From an uncultured Erysipelotrichaceae bacterium (lineage in GTDB: Bacteria > Bacillota_I > Bacilli_A > RF39 > UBA660), in the NCBI GenBank assembly GCA_902783215.1, contig CACZQD010000064.1, positions 1 through 9,024 on the forward strand: a DNA stretch of 9,024 bases, given 5' to 3'. Both the position numbers and the translations under genes were made by a program. Below the pieces are notes generated by a model. The model had not been told where the DNA came from, did not search any database, and was given only the letters and a program-made list of their open reading frames with translations. The first letter of the stretch is position 1, and every line of letters begins with the position of its first letter. Below, piece after piece: positions 1 through 6,463 of the stretch.

Positions 1-990
1 CTATTTTCCAACTAAATGTAAATTATCAAGTAGTATACCAGTTCCTTCAACAACACATGTTAAAGGACTTTCTGCAATAAATACTGGAACCTTTAATTCC
101 AATGATAATAGTTCATCAAAACCATGAACTAATGATCCACCGCCTGTAACAACAATACCTTTATCAATAATATCAGCCGATAATTCAGGAGGTGTTTGTT
201 CCAATACTGTTTTAGCAGCATTAATAATTTTATATGTACTTTCTCTTAAAGCCTCTTCAACTTCTTCTGAACACAACGTAATTGTATGAGGAAGTCCAGT
301 AACTAAATCTCTTCCTTTAACTTCCATTTTATCATTTCGTCCGTTTGGATATACAGAACCAATTGTAAATTTAATATCTTCTGCTGTCCTATCACCAACT
401 AATAATTTATATTTTTCTCTAATATATTTGATAATATCATTATCAAAAGTATTTCCTGCTACTTTTATTGAGCTACTAGTAACTACTCCACCTAATGATA
501 AAATAGCTATATCAGTTGTTCCACCACCGACATCAATAACCATATTACCACTTGGTTTTGAAATATCCATTCCAGCACCAATAGCAGCAACTTTAGGTTC
601 TTCTTCCAAAAATACTTTTCTAGCTCCTGTTAATTCAGCAGCTTCTTTAATAGCATTTTTTTCTACTTGTGTGATATTTGAAGGACAACATATTAATATT
701 CTTGGTCTTGAAAAGAAACTTTTACCATTTACTTTTTTTATAAATGCATTAAGCATCATTTGAGTAACTTCAAAATCAGCAATTACACCATCTTTCATCG
801 GTCTAACTGCTCTTACAGTCCCTGGTGTTCGTCCAAACATTTCTCTTGCTTCGTGACCAACAGCAAGTGGTCTTTTTGTTTCTTCATCAATTGCTACTAT
901 GCTCGGTTCATTAAGAACAATTCCTTGACCTTTAATATATATTAATACATTTGCTGTCCCTAAATCTATACCAATATCCTTTGCAAACAT
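1..990 (-). CDS. mbl: Mbl, MreB-like actin cytoskeleton protein
   Basis: A 329-aa bacterial actin that forms membrane-associated filaments and guides lateral cell-wall synthesis. Visible motifs are phosphate-1 DIGIDLGTANV (residues 5-15), phosphate-2 VIDVGGGTTDIA (151-162) and the adenosine motif VVTGGGSLVHG (280-290). The segment EEPKVAAIGAG (130-140) is Mbl-like; MreB usually has EEPFAAAIGA here. The position directly after spoIIID matches the B. subtilis spoIIID-mbl pair, which also argues for Mbl. Length fits the family (about 333 aa). I start at the ATG at 990 because GGGGTGAT lies just upstream (1002-995). The in-frame ATG at 1017 is part of the -10 hexamer TATAATG, so it should not be transcribed, and the extra N-terminal residues have no family match. 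The gene has its own promoter and follows a terminator. The TAG stop is at the window edge, so the gene is complete. Confidence 0.95.
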   Translation of the reverse strand: MFAKDIGIDLGTANVLIYIKGQGIVLNEPSIVAIDEETKRPLAVGHEAREMFGRTPGTVRAVRPMKDGVIADFEVTQMMLNAFIKKVNGKSFFSRPRILICCPSNITQVEKNAIKEAAELTGARKVFLEEEPKVAAIGAGMDISKPSGNMVIDVGGGTTDIAILSLGGVVTSSSIKVAGNTFDNDIIKYIREKYKLLVGDRTAEDIKFTIGSVYPNGRNDKMEVKGRDLVTGLPHTITLCSEEVEEALRESTYKIINAAKTVLEQTPPELSADIIDKGIVVTGGGSLVHGFDELLSLELKVPVFIAESPLTCVVEGTGILLDNLHLVGK

Positions 991-1015
991 ACCTATCACC
1001 CCATAAACTATATCC

Positions 1016-1024
1016 ATTATACCA
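1016..1024 (-). promoter_or_regulatory. Extended -10 promoter of mbl
   Basis: On the minus strand TGG-TATAAT forms a perfect extended -10 element (TGn plus TATAAT, hexamer 1021-1016). No good -35 is present; the nearest weak match is TTAATG at 1046-1041 with a 19-base spacer, and extended -10 promoters tolerate this. The start of transcription would be near 1009, leaving a leader of about 19 bases that contains the mbl ribosome binding site. It lies downstream of the spoIIID terminator, so mbl can be expressed independently of sporulation. Confidence 0.7.
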
Positions 1025-1074
1025 CAATTAAAATCTTTTGCATTAATTTTTAACAAATTTTTCCAAATTATCAT

Positions 1075-1103
1075 AAAACAAAAGAAACTAATCTTAGTCT
1101 CCC
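1075..1103 (-). terminator. Intrinsic terminator after spoIIID
   Basis: On the minus strand the stem GAGACTA (1101-1095), loop AGAT and TAGTTTC (1090-1084) pair over seven positions including one G-U. The stem is followed by TTTTGTTTT (1083-1075). It lies about 17 bases past the spoIIID stop and ahead of the mbl promoter, as expected for a Rho-independent terminator separating the two units. Confidence 0.75.
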
Positions 1104-1119
1104 AAGCAAAATAGTAATT

Positions 1120-1383
1120 TTATATATTATTTTCTAGTGTTTGATATTTATATTTTGTAGATTGTCCACCCCTTATATGTCTAATCTCTTTATGATACTC
1201 TAAAATAGATTCAATCGAAGTATATAAATCCTTATTAAGATATAAAAGTCTTTCCTTCATATCTTTATGAACAGTACTTTTAGATACATTAAAAAGACAA
1301 GCCGTTTTTCTTAATGTATCTTTAGTTTCAATAATATGATTAGCTTCCTTCAAGATCCTTTCTTTCATATTCTTATTCATCAT
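1120..1383 (-). CDS. spoIIID: SpoIIID, sporulation transcriptional regulator
   Basis: An 87-aa DNA-binding protein. In known sporulating Firmicutes SpoIIID acts in the mother cell to repress part of the sigma-E regulon and to help switch on sigma-K genes. The helix-turn-helix spans about residues 22-43 and contains the hallmark VSKSTVHKD (33-41). A second, basic helical part, YHKEIRHIRGGQSTKYKY (63-80), matches the C-terminal DNA-contacting segment of the family. Length is close to the B. subtilis protein (93 aa), with a shorter tail. Two adjacent ATG codons (1383 and 1380) follow AAGGGGTG. The spacing is 3 bases to the first and 6 to the second, so 1380 may be the true start (86 aa). The gene sits alone between two terminators. 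I see no convincing promoter in the 64-base gap, although a TATAAT occurs at 1424-1419. Confidence 0.95.
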   Translation of the reverse strand: MMNKNMKERILKEANHIIETKDTLRKTACLFNVSKSTVHKDMKERLLYLNKDLYTSIESILEYHKEIRHIRGGQSTKYKYQTLENNI

Positions 1384-1427
1384 ACACCCCTTAATAAAGT
1401 ATATCTAGGAATTAAAAAATTATACAT

Positions 1428-1449
1428 AAAAAAGCACATTTATGTGCTT
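1428..1449 (-). terminator. Intrinsic terminator after spoIIQ
   Basis: On the minus strand AAGCACAT and ATGTGCTT are perfect inverted repeats around a two-base centre (seven pairs with a four-base loop if folded). They run directly into a T tract ending at 1428. The stem begins inside the TAA stop codon of spoIIQ (1450-1448), so gene end and terminator are merged. Confidence 0.85.
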
Positions 1450-2095
1450 ATAATTCATCTACTGATTTATCATAATAATTTTCTGGATTAACTGTTACTC
1501 CATTAAGAGATAATTCAAAATATAAATGATTATTTAACTCTTTTGATAAATTAGAAGTTCCACTTTTAGCTAAAATATCACCTTGTTTAACCTTATCACC
1601 CTTTTTAACTTTTATATCAGTTAAGCTTTCATAAGTACTAACTAAACCTTTATCATGTTCAATACGAATAATATTTCCATATGTTGTATCTTCTGTTACT
1701 TCCTTTACTGTTCCATCTAGTATAGAAACAACATCAAAAGAAGATCCTTTACCATAAGACACACCACTACTTGGCATATATGTATTTTCATAATAAATAA
1801 TGGATTTCTTTTGTTCATCTTCATTACCCTTATAGTCATAGTAATCTTTTACTATTTTTACATCTTTATCAGTATACGGACGAACAATAGTTGTTTTTTG
1901 TGACACAACTGGAATATCATCATCTTCAGTTTCTTCTTCATCGAGAACAGTATCAGATACATATTGATATTCTTCTTCAGGATTAGCATTATTTCTATGA
2001 GTAGTTATCTCAAGCATTATAATACCACCTAATAATAAACAAAAAGATAATCCATAAATTACATAGATGACTGGTTTCTTTAACCTTCTATTCAT
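1448..2095 (-). CDS. spoIIQ: SpoIIQ, forespore engulfment/channel protein with degenerate M23 domain
   Basis: A 215-aa protein with a short cytoplasmic start, one membrane segment (about residues 9-28), an acidic linker (38-60) and a LytM/M23 fold (about 105-208). SpoIIQ sits in the forespore membrane. With mother-cell SpoIIIAH it forms the intermembrane channel and helps engulfment. The segment from VKDYYD (82-87) through ENTY (103-106) to FDVVSILDGTV (120-130), then GDKVKQGDILAKSG (166-179), follows the B. subtilis protein closely. The C-terminal charged tail of the B. subtilis protein is missing. The M23 HxxxD motif reads S109..S113, and the HxH motif reads H190-L191-Y192, so zinc binding and peptidase activity look lost. 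The start follows GAGGTGAG. The gene is 52 bases from spoIID and ends in a hairpin terminator. A sigma-F-like promoter is possible in that gap. Confidence 0.93.
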   Translation of the reverse strand: MNRRLKKPVIYVIYGLSFCLLLGGIIMLEITTHRNNANPEEEYQYVSDTVLDEEETEDDDIPVVSQKTTIVRPYTDKDVKIVKDYYDYKGNEDEQKKSIIYYENTYMPSSGVSYGKGSSFDVVSILDGTVKEVTEDTTYGNIIRIEHDKGLVSTYESLTDIKVKKGDKVKQGDILAKSGTSNLSKELNNHLYFELSLNGVTVNPENYYDKSVDEL

Positions 2096-2111
2096 TTTCT
2101 CACCTCATTAA

Positions 2112-2140
2112 AAGTTTGAACAATAAATAGATTTTTATAC
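2112..2140 (-). promoter_or_regulatory. Possible sigma-F-like promoter of spoIIQ
   Basis: Minus strand GTATA (2140-2136) fits the sigma-F -35 pattern GYATA. Fourteen bases later GTTCAAACTT (2121-2112) partly fits the -10 pattern GGNNANANTN. B. subtilis spoIIQ is under sigma-F control. A weakness is that transcription would begin at about 2106, right at the ribosome binding site GAGGTG (2106-2101). Treat it as a candidate only; co-transcription from upstream is the alternative. Confidence 0.3.
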
Positions 2141-2147
2141 TCAAAAA

Positions 2148-3074
2148 TTATTTTTTATTATAATTATCAATTTGTATTCCGGTATAGTAATGTTTTAATA
2201 TATCAGTATATTTATATCCTTCTAATGCCATTCCTTGCGCACCATACTGACTCATCCCAACACCATGACCAAATCCTTTTGTTTCAATTTTTACTTTATC
2301 TTTATTATCAACAATTTTAAAACAAGTTGATCTTAATTTAAGCATTCCACATACTTCTTTACCAGTAAATTTATGACCATTAATTTTTATTTGTTTTATT
2401 CTTCCTGTTTTAGTAGTTTCTAAAATATCAATATTTATTTGATCTTGATAAGGTAACTGTAGATTACTATAAAACTCTAATTTACTAAATTCAACACTAT
2501 CAGTATAAACTGGTGAAATCTTATCCCATTTACTTTCAACACTTCTTAAATAAGGTAATGCTTCTACAAATATATCTTCGCTGTTTTCTGTATATCCCAC
2601 ACTTGTTGAAAAGAAAAATGCTTCTATTACTTTGTCTTTATAGGTTAAATATTCACCACTTGTACCCAAAACAGCTTCTCTAACTTTATTAATATTAGAA
2701 GTATAATTATCTTTCCACTTATTCTTTAAGTCTTGTTCTGATTTATACACTTGATTATCAACAGTATCTACTACATCATAATCATTTTTAATATTATTTT
2801 GTATTTGAAACATTACGTATGTACGTGCAGCAACAGCTTGAGCTTTTAATGCTTCCATTTCAAAATTAATTGGTACTTCTCCTGAGACAACTCCCACAAC
2901 ATATTGTTCAATTGGTACTCTTTCAATCACACTCTTATCTTTTCTATAAACTCTAACAATTGAATTTGAATTAAAATTAAAGGTTATTTCATCGTCTTTA
3001 ATAAATAAAGTAACTATAATAAAAGGTATCATCATTATCATAAAAGAAAAAAGCAGTATTTTTTTTATACTCAT
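2148..3074 (-). CDS. spoIID: SpoIID, sporulation lytic transglycosylase
   Basis: A 308-aa membrane-anchored enzyme that cleaves the glycan strands of peptidoglycan during engulfment, normally in a mother-cell complex with SpoIIP and SpoIIM. An N-terminal membrane segment (about 5-25) is followed by the SpoIID domain. Visible hallmarks are SGEVP with the family's catalytic Glu (E66), ALKAQAVAARTY (75-86), FFSTSVGYTENSEDIF (154-169) and GFGHGVGMSQYGAQGM (267-282) near the C-terminus. Length is typical. The start is the ATG at 3074, seven bases after AAAGGAGG. A TTG directly before it (3077) is too close to that site. The upstream DUF1146 gene ends only 27 bases away, so the two may share a transcript. 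The -10-like ATACA in the gap overlaps the ribosome binding site and is unlikely to be used. The SpoIID partner SpoIIP is not in this window. Confidence 0.95.
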   Translation of the reverse strand: MSIKKILLFSFMIMMIPFIIVTLFIKDDEITFNFNSNSIVRVYRKDKSVIERVPIEQYVVGVVSGEVPINFEMEALKAQAVAARTYVMFQIQNNIKNDYDVVDTVDNQVYKSEQDLKNKWKDNYTSNINKVREAVLGTSGEYLTYKDKVIEAFFFSTSVGYTENSEDIFVEALPYLRSVESKWDKISPVYTDSVEFSKLEFYSNLQLPYQDQINIDILETTKTGRIKQIKINGHKFTGKEVCGMLKLRSTCFKIVDNKDKVKIETKGFGHGVGMSQYGAQGMALEGYKYTDILKHYYTGIQIDNYNKK

Positions 3075-3101
3075 CAAGTTTCCTCCTTTGTATAAAACAT
3101 A

Positions 3102-3302
3102 CTACTTTATTATTTGACAATTTAGAAAAAAATCATATAGAAAATTAGTAAATAAGTAAGATAATCCAAAACTAATCAAAAGATATAATATACGTGCTTG
3201 ATATACCCTATTTACTTTAAATATACCATTTATATTTACACTATCCAATGCCCATATTGAAAGTGGAACAGTGATAATATATAGAATTAGCTTAACTGTC
3301 AT
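3102..3302 (-). CDS. DUF1146 (YwzB-like) small membrane protein
   Basis: A 66-aa protein with two hydrophobic segments (about residues 3-17 and 37-58) joined by a short polar stretch. The sequence PLSIWALDSVNI (13-24), then QARILYLLISFGLSYLFTNF (35-54), is the pattern I know from DUF1146/YwzB proteins of Bacilli. The function of the family is not known to me. In B. subtilis ywzB lies between the ATP synthase operon and the murAA-spoIID region. Here it likewise lies just before spoIID, which supports the assignment. It overlaps the end of rpiB by 11 bases and lacks a clear ribosome binding site, which suggests translational coupling to rpiB. The stop is TAG. Confidence 0.8.
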   Translation of the reverse strand: MTVKLILYIITVPLSIWALDSVNINGIFKVNRVYQARILYLLISFGLSYLFTNFLYDFFLNCQIIK

Positions 3303-3729
3303 AGTTATCTATTTTATCTTTTCGACGATTATATCTTTCAATATTAGCATATGGAGTATTTAGAAAAACATTTACTATTTCTTTTAATTTTTCTATATCT
3401 TCTCTTGCACTGAGTGCGATAACATTAGCATCATTATCTCTTCTTGTCATTTGTGCTTCATAAACATTACTTACTTTCGCACATCTAATTTTCTTTACTT
3501 TATTACACGCAATACTCATACCAATTCCTGTATTACACAAAAGTATTCCATAATCAATTTTTTTATTAATTACTTCTTCACCAACTTTAAAGGCAAAATC
3601 ACAATAATCAATGTTTTCATCACTATCAGTTCCGTAATTTATAACATTATAACCTTTACTAATTAAAAATTTTGTCAATTCTTGTTTTACTAATATACCA
3701 TGATGATCATTAGCTATTCCTATTTTCAT
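3292..3729 (-). CDS. rpiB: RpiB-family sugar-phosphate isomerase
   Basis: A 145-aa protein of the RpiB/LacAB family, normally converting ribulose 5-phosphate and ribose 5-phosphate in the pentose phosphate pathway. It shows NDHHG (7-11), DY.DFA (41-47), the catalytic Cys and phosphate loop in LLCNTGIGMSIACNK (63-77, Cys65), and IRCAKV (81-86). Arg109 and the C-terminal Arg pair (133, 137) that usually bind phosphate are also there. The motif that normally reads TREHND reads TRRDND (95-100), so the ring-opening His is replaced by Asp98. This could mean a changed substrate or reduced activity. The ATG follows AAGGAGG located inside the flippase coding region; the genes overlap by 20 bases. The next gene also overlaps, so this is a tight operon. 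The assignment to the family is firm; the exact sugar is not. Confidence 0.92.
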   Translation of the reverse strand: MKIGIANDHHGILVKQELTKFLISKGYNVINYGTDSDENIDYCDFAFKVGEEVINKKIDYGILLCNTGIGMSIACNKVKKIRCAKVSNVYEAQMTRRDNDANVIALSAREDIEKLKEIVNVFLNTPYANIERYNRRKDKIDNYDS

Positions 3730-5332
3730 GTTTCCTCCTTAACTTAAAACCTATTATTTTATTAAATGACCCAGTTTTATATGTAATTACAAAATATACT
3801 AAAGCACCAACTAAAGCATATAACCCAACACCAAATATCGATGTAATACGTCCTAAATGATCAATTGGAATAAACTGTTTCATAATAATTATTACGATAC
3901 TCATCACACCAATAGCTATTATTGTAATTAATAATTCTTTCAGCGTATCCTTATATTCCACACTAAAATGTTTCTTTAAATCAAAAAGTGCTAAAAAGAT
4001 CATCAAAGCATAACCAAGCATTGTAGCTACTAAGTTTCCATAATAAATTGGCAATCCAACCTTTTCAAACCAAACCATAAATGGAATATTAAATATTGCA
4101 TTAAAGACAAATCCAGCAAATAAACTTATGTATAAACTTTTTCGTAAATTTAAAGACTGTAAGACAACAATAATATTTGTCGAAATACTACTAAATACTG
4201 CAATAAATATACTTACTTGAAATACTTTTGGCCCATATTCACTAGCTCCATAGAAAATATTCCAAACAGGAACAGCAAGTAAACTAAGTCCAACCGCCAT
4301 AGGTAAAGTTATATATATAACAATTTGTAAAGTTCTATTAATCTTTTTACGAACTTCTTTCATATCTTTTTTAACAAAATCACTAGTTAAATTTGGAAGC
4401 AAACTAACAACTAATCCAGAAGCAATAGCTGTAATAATAACATTTAGTTTTGATCCTAGTGTTGTAACAATATTCATAATAACTGATGCAGTCTCAGTTG
4501 AAAAATTATATTTGGTAAGTGTTCTAACCACTGTAAACATATCAACCAATTCAAAAGATGAACCAATAAGACCCATCACAATAAAAGGTATTGTATAGGT
4601 AATAATTTTCTTCAATAACTCTTTATTAGTTACTTTTTTCTCTTCACTGTTTATTTTATAATTTTTAACCTTAGGTATTTTTGTTTTTTTATAACTTAAA
4701 TACATTAAAGCAACTATTGCTCCTAATGTTGCTCCAAATACTGCAATACTAACTGCAATACTCATATTTTTTCCAACATATTTAAGATAAAAATAGCTAC
4801 CAAAAATTATAACAAATACTCTGACAAATTGTTCAATAACTTGACTATAAGAAGATGCTCGAATATATTTCATTCCTTGTAGATATCCCCTAATCATACT
4901 TATTAATGTAACAAATATAATAGCTGTTGAACACACACGTATAACAAGAGCTATATCATTAACCGTATTACCATATGACATGTCTGGAATAATAAAATAA
5001 GCTAAATTAGGTGCGAAAACAAATAGAATTATAGATGATATAACGGCTGTAATAATCATTATACGAGAAGCCATCTGATATGATCTTTTCCTTAAATCTT
5101 CATATCCTAAAGTATTATATTCGCTAACTAACTTACTAATAGCCAGTGGTAAACCTATAGTTGATAAATTAATAAAAACAGCATATATATTATATGCACA
5201 TCCATATAATACACTTCCTTTAGAACCAATTATATTATAAAAAGGTATTACATATAATATACCTAATACTTTTGTAAGTACTAAGCAAACAGTAGCCACA
5301 AAAGCACCTTTCAAAAAATTATCTTTTTTCAC
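3710..5332 (-). CDS. MurJ/YtgP-like lipid II or polysaccharide flippase (MOP superfamily)
   Basis: A 540-aa polytopic membrane protein with about 14 hydrophobic segments, of the MurJ/SpoVB/polysaccharide flippase group. Such proteins move undecaprenyl-linked wall precursors outward across the membrane. The opening FLKGAFVATVCLVLTKVLG, the stretch STIGLPLAISKLVSEYN and GYLQG (about residues 60-165) resemble B. subtilis YtgP (MurJ) more than SpoVB, so MurJ is the first choice and a spore-specific flippase the second. I start at the GTG at 5332, because AAGGTGAT (5343-5336) stands right before it and the family begins with this short charged leader. Longer starts fail: the TTG at 5377 is the -35 hexamer and the ATG at 5350 is part of the -10 hexamer. 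The gene has its own sigma-A promoter and overlaps rpiB by 20 bases. Context with mbl and sporulation wall genes fits a peptidoglycan role. Confidence 0.88.
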   Translation of the reverse strand: MKKDNFLKGAFVATVCLVLTKVLGILYVIPFYNIIGSKGSVLYGCAYNIYAVFINLSTIGLPLAISKLVSEYNTLGYEDLRKRSYQMASRIMIITAVISSIILFVFAPNLAYFIIPDMSYGNTVNDIALVIRVCSTAIIFVTLISMIRGYLQGMKYIRASSYSQVIEQFVRVFVIIFGSYFYLKYVGKNMSIAVSIAVFGATLGAIVALMYLSYKKTKIPKVKNYKINSEEKKVTNKELLKKIITYTIPFIVMGLIGSSFELVDMFTVVRTLTKYNFSTETASVIMNIVTTLGSKLNVIITAIASGLVVSLLPNLTSDFVKKDMKEVRKKINRTLQIVIYITLPMAVGLSLLAVPVWNIFYGASEYGPKVFQVSIFIAVFSSISTNIIVVLQSLNLRKSLYISLFAGFVFNAIFNIPFMVWFEKVGLPIYYGNLVATMLGYALMIFLALFDLKKHFSVEYKDTLKELLITIIAIGVMSIVIIIMKQFIPIDHLGRITSIFGVGLYALVGALVYFVITYKTGSFNKIIGFKLRRKHENRNS

Positions 5333-5335
5333 ATA

Positions 5336-5343
5336 ATCACCTT
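5336..5343 (-). promoter_or_regulatory. Ribosome binding site deciding the flippase GTG start
   Basis: Minus strand AAGGTGAT ends three bases before the GTG at 5332. No comparable site stands before the alternative ATG (5350) or TTG (5377), so this site fixes the start of the flippase gene. Confidence 0.7.
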
Positions 5344-5348
5344 TTATC

Positions 5349-5377
5349 ATTATACTATTATTTTTACTTTTTCTCAA
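5349..5377 (-). promoter_or_regulatory. Sigma-A promoter of the flippase-rpiB unit
   Basis: Minus strand TTGAGA (5377-5372), a 17-base spacer and TATAAT (5354-5349) match the housekeeping consensus with one mismatch in the -35. Transcription would start near 5343, giving a leader of only about 12 bases that begins at the ribosome binding site. It can drive the flippase gene, rpiB and the DUF1146 gene, and perhaps spoIID. No terminator separates it from the upstream 353-aa gene, so read-through is also possible. Confidence 0.75.
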
Positions 5378-5392
5378 CTAAAAAAAAGATAT

Positions 5393-6454
5393 TTACATAC
5401 CTTTCATTTTATTTATATAATTTGTTAAATTAAATAAAAATTTTGGATGTTCAATTAATTTAGGATAATCTACTTCCTTATTTAGTTTTAGCTTAGGATA
5501 CTTTGCTTCCTTATATTTATGTTTACTCTTATCTGAAACTTTAATAACTGTACCATCATCATTCAAATTATATATTACATCAATATTAGTTAAAGAATAA
5601 TCTTTTTTATAAACATCTAATTCATTAATACCTATATATGTATTTATATTGTTATCTTTCAACATAATATTAAGATTATTAATTTTATTGATTTTTTCTA
5701 AATTATCTAATATAAAGTTCATTTTAATATTGTTTTCTTTTACTACATTATAAACCTGATCAATATATATATTAGCTAAATTACTAATAAATTTATTCTC
5801 ATATTTATTAATTATAAACAGTGCGACTCTATCATTTTTTATATTTTCTAAATTATAATCATTATATGAAAGGAGTGTAGATAAATTTTCATACAACAAA
5901 TATTTATTTATATAATATTGAAAAGTAGCATATATATCTTCATTAGAACTTGCTAATAACTCAGCTAAATAATGATATTCTAATCCTCCTTTTTCTAATG
6001 TAGTTAACGTTAGTCCAAATATATCTTGATGTTTAATCAAATTATTTAAGCTAAATAAATTAATAGCATCTTCTCTAGCATACTTAAATAAAAGAAGCGA
6101 TAGTGCAATAAATATATCAATACAATTGTTTTTTATTTTTCGATCACTTATATCAATAAATATGTATCCACTAGTTTCTTTTAATAGTAAAATACACTTA
6201 TCCATATTTTTTTTATAAACAGAATATGGAAGACTTAGAGGATTAAAACTGTTACTATTTACAATTTTTTTTAAATTAACTATATTTATTTTATATCCCT
6301 TATCTGATAACAGTTTCTTAAAATGAGGATAATATTCTACATTAGTATCTAAAAAAAGCAATGATTCTTTTTTTTCTATCATTTTTTCCACATTAGGAAT
6401 AATAATACGTTCTGTCTTACCAATATTGTTAAATCCATATACTAATGTATTCAT
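5393..6454 (-). CDS. Degenerate VirD4/TraG-like P-loop protein
   Basis: A 353-aa protein without a membrane segment. The first half follows the start of the VirD4/TraG coupling-protein ATPase domain: Walker A GFNNIGKT (7-14), PNV (20-22), SLLFLDTNVEYY (31-42, where coupling proteins have a DPKGE-type motif), then GYKINIVNL (53-61) and FNPL (70-73). Later VALFIIN (210-216) and FILDNLEKINKINNL (247-261) correspond to the Walker B and FaNiGkIp region. The Walker B acidic pair DE reads D250-N251, so ATP hydrolysis may be impaired. Coupling proteins are usually about 600 aa with an N-terminal membrane anchor; here the anchor and much of the domain are missing. The ATG follows GGAGGAG, which overlaps the TAG stop of the 399-aa gene, so the two are co-translated. 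Base composition is very AT-rich (7 G/C in 60 bases at 5761-5820). No relaxase or other transfer genes are nearby. Family similarity is likely; function is unknown. Confidence 0.7.
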   Translation of the reverse strand: MNTLVYGFNNIGKTERIIIPNVEKMIEKKESLLFLDTNVEYYPHFKKLLSDKGYKINIVNLKKIVNSNSFNPLSLPYSVYKKNMDKCILLLKETSGYIFIDISDRKIKNNCIDIFIALSLLLFKYAREDAINLFSLNNLIKHQDIFGLTLTTLEKGGLEYHYLAELLASSNEDIYATFQYYINKYLLYENLSTLLSYNDYNLENIKNDRVALFIINKYENKFISNLANIYIDQVYNVVKENNIKMNFILDNLEKINKINNLNIMLKDNNINTYIGINELDVYKKDYSLTNIDVIYNLNDDGTVIKVSDKSKHKYKEAKYPKLKLNKEVDYPKLIEHPKFLFNLTNYINKMKGM

Positions 6455-6463
6455 ATTCTCCTC

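Noticed and set aside
428..945. Two plus-strand reading frames (428-763 and 760-945)
   Set aside because: They are antisense to the conserved mbl coding region, show no family resemblance, and lack plausible ribosome binding context.
1..990. Calling the actin homologue MreB
   Set aside because: EEPKVAAIGAG and the position after spoIIID fit Mbl; MreB usually has EEPFAAAIGA and lies with mreC and mreD.
1396..1425. Sigma-E-like elements GTATAAT and TATACTTT before spoIIID
   Set aside because: Only a partial match, and the predicted transcript start falls inside the ribosome binding site. Not strong enough to list as a promoter.
3082..3094. Sigma-E-like -10 (TATACAAA, with AAATAAT 14 bases upstream) before spoIID
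   Set aside because: The hexamer overlaps the ribosome binding site AAAGGAGG, so transcription would start after it. Sigma-E control of spoIID is likely from family knowledge but this is probably not the site.
3451..3666. Plus-strand reading frame of 71 codons
   Set aside because: Antisense to rpiB, whose motifs are conserved; low-complexity product from an AT-rich complement.
5333..5392. Terminator between the VirD4-like gene and the flippase gene
   Set aside because: There is a run of T but no hairpin before it; the gap holds only the flippase promoter.
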